Part shown: positions 11,481-14,595 of the stretch, piece after piece
Layout of the letters: each line of letters starts with the position of its first letter
Numbering within the stretch: position 1 is the stretch's first letter
NCBI GenBank assembly: GCA_964387775.1
Contig: CAYLZO010000129.1
Coordinates: forward strand, 1 to 14,595
DNA from: CAYLZO01 sp964387775
GTDB lineage: Bacteria; Chloroflexota; Anaerolineae; JAAYZQ01
Direction: 5' to 3'
DNA length: 14,595 nt
Notes under the pieces: generated by a model
What the model saw: the letters and a program-made list of their open reading frames with translations, nothing else
The model's database searches: none
What the model was told of the DNA's origin: nothing
Made by a program: the position numbers and the translations under genes

Positions 11481-12782
11481 ATGTCCAGCATTCGAGAAGA
11501 GCCGTTCTTTAACCTCAAAGCCGTCGTCCAACAGACGGGGCTCAAGTCCGACACGCTGCGCGCCTGGGAGCGGCGCTACGGCCTGCCCGCCCCCGAGCGG
11601 AGCGCCGGCGGCCACCGCCTCTACTCGCAGCGCGACATCAGCATCATCAAGTGGCTCATGGCCCGCCAGCGCGAGGGCATGAGCATCAAGCGCGCCGTGC
11701 AGCTCTGGGAGCAGCTCGTGGCGGAGGGCCGCGACTCCCTGCGCACGCCGGCGCCCCTGGCCGGGCCAACGCCGGCGGCGGCCGTCCCCCGCGTCGCCGA
11801 GGGCACCATCTCCGAGCTGCGCGAGGCATGGGTCAAGGCCTGCCTGGCCTACGACGAGCCGCGCGCCGAGCAGACCCTGGCCCAGGCCTTTGCCCTCTAT
11901 CCGCCCGAAACCGTCTGCCTCGACCTGCTCCAAAAGGCCCTGGCCGAGATCGGCGAGGGCTGGTACGCGGGCGAGGTGACGGTCCAGCAGGAACACTTTG
12001 CCTCGGCGCTGGCCCTCCGCCGCCTGGAGGCCCTGGTCATGGCCGCCCCGCCGCCCACGCGCCCCGGCCGCATCCTGGCCGCTTGCCCGCCCGACGAAAA
12101 CCACGTCTTTGGGCTGCTCCTGCTCACCTTTCTGCTGCGGCGGCGGGGCTGGGCCGTGGTCTACCTCGGCGCCAACGTGCCCGTCGAGCGGCTGGAGACC
12201 ACCGTGCAGGCCACCGAGCCCCAGTTGGTCCTCCTGGCCGCCCAGCAGCTCCACAGCGCGGCCACCCTGCTCGACGCCGCCCGCTTGCTGGAGGCGTTGG
12301 ACGTCCCCCTGGCCTATGGCGGCCTGGTCTTTAACCTGGTTCCCGAGCTACGAGGGCGCATCCCGGGCCACTTTCTCGGCGAAAGCGTGGAAGCAGCGCC
12401 CCAGGTCACCGAGTCGCTGCTGACCGCCCCCCGGCCCACGCCCGAAGCGGAGCCGGTTGCTGACAAATACCAACAGGCCCGCCGGCACTTCCGGCAGCAG
12501 GTGAGGCGCATCGAAGCCGATTTGAGCCAGGTCGAAATCGAGCCGGACCACCTGGCCCTGGCCAACCGCGAGTTGGCCCTCAACATCGACGCCGCCCTGG
12601 CCCTGGGCGACATGGACTATCTGGGCACCGACATCGACTGGATCGAGGGCCTGATGAAGAATCACCAGCTGCCCACCGAGGCATTGTACGGCTACCTGCG
12701 TGCCTACCGGCAGGCGGCCCAGGCGCACCTGGACGAGCCGGGCGAGCCCATCGTCCACTGGCTCGACGCCCTGCTTGCGTAG
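11481..12782 (+). CDS. MerR-type regulator with cobalamin-binding domain (CarH/LitR-like) and C-terminal extension
   Basis: 433-aa transcription factor. Residues 9-76 form a MerR winged helix (LKAVVQQTGLKSDTLRAWERR, GGHRLYSQRDI). Residues about 110-190 are the helical cap and 190-310 the Rossmann-like B12 domain. The CarH signature W-x9-EH is present (W161, E171, H172), and the lower axial ligand is seen as ENHVFG (H208), an ExHxxG form of the DxHxxG motif. In CarH/LitR adenosylcobalamin holds a DNA-binding tetramer that light destroys, derepressing target genes; this function is inferred here. The residue after W161 is Tyr, where Thermus CarH is recalled to have His132, the ligand gained on illumination. 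CarH proteins have about 290 residues; the extra about 115 C-terminal residues (318-433) look helical and charged, function unknown. Start set by GGAGAGG (11467-11473). Confidence 0.88.
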   Translation: MSSIREEPFFNLKAVVQQTGLKSDTLRAWERRYGLPAPERSAGGHRLYSQRDISIIKWLMARQREGMSIKRAVQLWEQLVAEGRDSLRTPAPLAGPTPAAAVPRVAEGTISELREAWVKACLAYDEPRAEQTLAQAFALYPPETVCLDLLQKALAEIGEGWYAGEVTVQQEHFASALALRRLEALVMAAPPPTRPGRILAACPPDENHVFGLLLLTFLLRRRGWAVVYLGANVPVERLETTVQATEPQLVLLAAQQLHSAATLLDAARLLEALDVPLAYGGLVFNLVPELRGRIPGHFLGESVEAAPQVTESLLTAPRPTPEAEPVADKYQQARRHFRQQVRRIEADLSQVEIEPDHLALANRELALNIDAALALGDMDYLGTDIDWIEGLMKNHQLPTEALYGYLRAYRQAAQAHLDEPGEPIVHWLDALLA

Positions 12783-12813
12783 GGGCGAGGCATCCTGAAA
12801 GAGAGGTAGAATC

Positions 12814-13740
12814 ATGCGCGTACTCATCAGCGGCGGGTCCGGCCTCATCGGCCAAGCCCTGACCGACAACCTGGCTTCCGACGGCCACAAAGTCATCGTC
12901 CTCAGCCGCTCACCCGGTGACGTGAGCGGGCTGCCGGCCGGCGCCCGGGCCGTGGCCTGGGACGCCCGCACCGCCGAGGGCTGGAGCCATCTGGCCGACG
13001 GCGCCGGCGCCATCGTCAACCTGGCCGGCGCCAACCTGTCGGGCGGCGGCTTTTTCCCCAGCCGCTGGACCGACGAACAAACACGCATCATCCGCCAGAG
13101 CCGCCTGGATGCCGGCCGGGCCGTCGTCCAGGCCGTGGAGCAGGCCGGGCAAAAACCGGGCGTCGTCGTCCAATCCTCGGCCGTGGGCTACTATGGCTAC
13201 CACGGCGACGAGGTCCTCACCGAGGCGGCGCCGCCGGGCGAGGACTGGCTGGCCCGCTTTGCGGCCCAGGAGTGGGAGCCCTCCACCGCCCCCGTCGAGG
13301 AGATGGGCGTGCGCCGCGTCGTGGCCCGCACCGGCGTGGTGCTCAGCGCCGAGGGCGGCGCCCTGCCCCGCTTGCTCCTGCCCTTCCGCCTCTTTGTCGG
13401 GGGCCCGATGGGCAGCGGCGAGCAGTGGTACTCGTGGATTCACCTCCGGGACGAGGCGCGAGCCATCCGCTTCCTCATCGAGACCGAGGCGGCGCAGGGA
13501 GCCTTTAATCTCACGGCGCCGAACCCGGTGGTCAACGGCGAGCTGGCCAAGCTCATCGGCCGGGTCATGGGCCGCCCCTCGTTCATCCCGGTGCCCGGCT
13601 TTGCCCTGCGGCTGGCTTTCGGCGAGGTGGCCGACGTCGTTCTCAAGGGCCAGCGGACCGTGCCCCGAAATCTCCTCGACCTGGGCTTCGAGTTCCGCTT
13701 CCCGACCGCCGAGGAGGCGCTGCGAGACCTGCTGGAATGA
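12814..13740 (+). CDS. TIGR01777 family NAD(P)-dependent epimerase/oxidoreductase (SDR39U1, YfcH-like)
   Basis: 308-aa cytoplasmic extended short-chain dehydrogenase. Nucleotide-binding GGSGLIGQAL is at residues 7-16, INLAGANL-like VNLAGANL at 69-76, followed by the TIGR01777 feature W(T/S)xxxxxxIxxSR (WTDEQTRIIRQSR, about 86-98). SSAVGYYG (about 123-130) holds the Tyr of the active site; WYSWIHLRDEARA (about 206-218) and FNLTAPNPV follow, with a C-terminal DUF1731-like part (GRPSFIPVPGFALRLAFGE, FRFPTAEEALRDLL). Substrate unknown. GAGAGG lies 7 nt before the ATG. It is preceded by the B12-dependent regulator (31-nt gap) and overlaps the SRPBCC gene by ATGA, the same set found near CarH/LitR regulators elsewhere. 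Confidence 0.94.
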   Translation: MRVLISGGSGLIGQALTDNLASDGHKVIVLSRSPGDVSGLPAGARAVAWDARTAEGWSHLADGAGAIVNLAGANLSGGGFFPSRWTDEQTRIIRQSRLDAGRAVVQAVEQAGQKPGVVVQSSAVGYYGYHGDEVLTEAAPPGEDWLARFAAQEWEPSTAPVEEMGVRRVVARTGVVLSAEGGALPRLLLPFRLFVGGPMGSGEQWYSWIHLRDEARAIRFLIETEAAQGAFNLTAPNPVVNGELAKLIGRVMGRPSFIPVPGFALRLAFGEVADVVLKGQRTVPRNLLDLGFEFRFPTAEEALRDLLE

Positions 13741-14183
13741 AATATCAACACGTCTTCCAGGTCCGCGCGCCGGTGGCCGAGGTGGTCGCTTTCCACGCTT
13801 CGGCGTCCAGCCTTAAAGCCATCACGCCGCCGCTGGTGCCCATGCGGCTCCACCGCGCGCCGCAGCAGATGGACGACGGCGACGAAATAGAGTTCACAAT
13901 GTGGCTGGGGCCGCTGCCCGTGCGCTGGCTGGCCCGCGTCGAGGACGTCTCTGACACCGGCTTCCTGGACCGCCAGGTGCGCGGGCCGTTCCGCGCCTGG
14001 GCACACCGCCACACCTTCGTCCCCCTGGACGAGGCCACGACCGAGGTCCGGGACGAGGTCGAGGCCCGGCTCAAGTCCCATCCCCTGTGGGGCGCCGTCG
14101 GCCTGGCCATGTGGCTCGGCCTGCCACTGCTCTTTGCCTATCGCGGCTGGAAGACCCGCCGCCTGCTGGAGGAAAAGACATGA
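13737..14183 (+). CDS. SRPBCC family protein
   Basis: 148-aa protein with a START/polyketide-cyclase-like (SRPBCC) lipid-binding fold. The N-terminus MKYQHVFQVRAPVAEVVAFHA matches the first strand and helix, HASASSLKAITPPLVPM is typical, and GPFRAWAHRHTFVPLDEATTEVRDEVE forms the central strands. Residues about 118-136 (LWGAVGLAMWLGLPLLFAY) are hydrophobic and may anchor it to the membrane or close the ligand pocket. The ATG overlaps the SDR stop (ATGA), and its own stop overlaps the next ATG (ATGA), so the three genes are almost certainly cotranslated. The ligand is unknown; SDR plus SRPBCC pairs occur beside B12-dependent light regulators. Confidence 0.88.
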   Translation: MKYQHVFQVRAPVAEVVAFHASASSLKAITPPLVPMRLHRAPQQMDDGDEIEFTMWLGPLPVRWLARVEDVSDTGFLDRQVRGPFRAWAHRHTFVPLDEATTEVRDEVEARLKSHPLWGAVGLAMWLGLPLLFAYRGWKTRRLLEEKT

Positions 14184-14595
14184 ACGCGAACACGGAAGAG
14201 CTTTTGCATCCCCCCGCCGACGTGCCCCAGATGCAACGCGGCGAGTGGCTGGCCCTCTCGGCCTTTGATCCCGTGGTCGAGTACCTGGCCGCCGAGCACT
14301 GGCCCGGCGGCGAGCGGCCCCCCACCTGGGAGACGGCCCGCCTGTCCAACGCCGTCTACGCCTACCGCGAGGCAGGCAGCGGCTGGACCGCCGCCGCCAA
14401 GTTCTACACGGCCAAGGCGGGCGCAGAAGCGGCGTACTATGCCGAACGCGAGCTGGACAACGTCCGCCGGGCGCGGGCCGCCGGCCTGGCCGAGGGCGAC
14501 CCTCGCGCCCTCCAACCCCTCGGCATCTGGCTCGGCGCCCTCTTTCAGGAATACGTGGACGGGCTGACGCTGGAAGACACCCTGGCCGTGCGCAA
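14180..14595 (+). CDS. Kinase-like phosphotransferase (APH/LPS-kinase type), N-terminal fragment
   Basis: Open reading frame running off the right edge; 138 codons visible. It starts with an ATG overlapping the SRPBCC stop (ATGA). Features recall the N-lobe of protein-kinase-like phosphotransferases: NAVYAYRE, then AAKFYTAKAG with the probable strand-3 lysine (K74), AERELDNVRRARAAGL with the probable helix-C glutamate, a GIWLGALFQEYVDGLTLED hinge. The catalytic HxD loop would lie beyond the window. The substrate is unknown; small molecule, LPS or protein are all possible. Its place as third member of a translationally coupled string suggests it acts with the SDR and SRPBCC proteins. Confidence 0.6.
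   Translation, partial: MNANTEELLHPPADVPQMQRGEWLALSAFDPVVEYLAAEHWPGGERPPTWETARLSNAVYAYREAGSGWTAAAKFYTAKAGAEAAYYAERELDNVRRARAAGLAEGDPRALQPLGIWLGALFQEYVDGLTLEDTLAVR

Overview
The window is a high-GC, densely packed bacterial segment. It looks like Chloroflexota (Anaerolineae-type). The reasons are the DUF4058 gene, a fused two-ATPase ECF transporter protein, strong GC bias at third codon positions, and degenerate 7-bp tandem repeats scattered at gene borders. The phylum is an inference from gene content; no rRNA or marker gene is present. A 10-N block at 8610-8619 indicates a draft or metagenome-derived scaffold. There is no rRNA, tRNA, insertion sequence, CRISPR array or phage gene. No non-coding stretch exceeds 300 bases; the longest are 4150-4360 (211 nt) and 9591-9763 (173 nt), and both carry promoters.

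Left part (1-3563): an ECF-type vitamin or metal uptake system. The end of EcfT overlaps a fused double ATPase (EcfA-EcfA'). A DUF4058 gene with its own near-consensus promoter follows, then a membrane S component. Next comes a separately promoted O6-methylguanine-DNA methyltransferase (3634-4149). It ends in a heptamer-repeat region that folds into an 18-bp hairpin.

Middle part (4242-9127): a promoter and a leader hairpin precede a likely operon. It encodes two GT4-type glycosyltransferases, a truncated four-helix-bundle protein, a SAM methyltransferase and an AbgA-like M20 amidohydrolase. The amidohydrolase is one gene broken only by the assembly gap. It converges on, and overlaps, a minus-strand DUF427 gene.

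Right part (9594-14595): divergent promoters serve DUF427 (minus) and a DegV protein (plus). Downstream, closely spaced or overlapping, are a DUF1295 membrane reductase-like protein, a MerR-type regulator with a cobalamin-binding domain (CarH/LitR-like, probable light sensor), a TIGR01777 SDR oxidoreductase, an SRPBCC protein and the start of a kinase-like phosphotransferase. The regulator plus SDR, SRPBCC and DUF1295 resembles B12-dependent light-response clusters of other bacteria. The regulator here has about 115 extra C-terminal residues.

The most unusual signal not explained by gene families is a family of degenerate heptanucleotide tandem repeats. They lie inside the ATPase coding sequence (twice), across the EcfT/EcfA junction where they supply the ribosome binding site, after the methyltransferase gene, and after the second glycosyltransferase gene.
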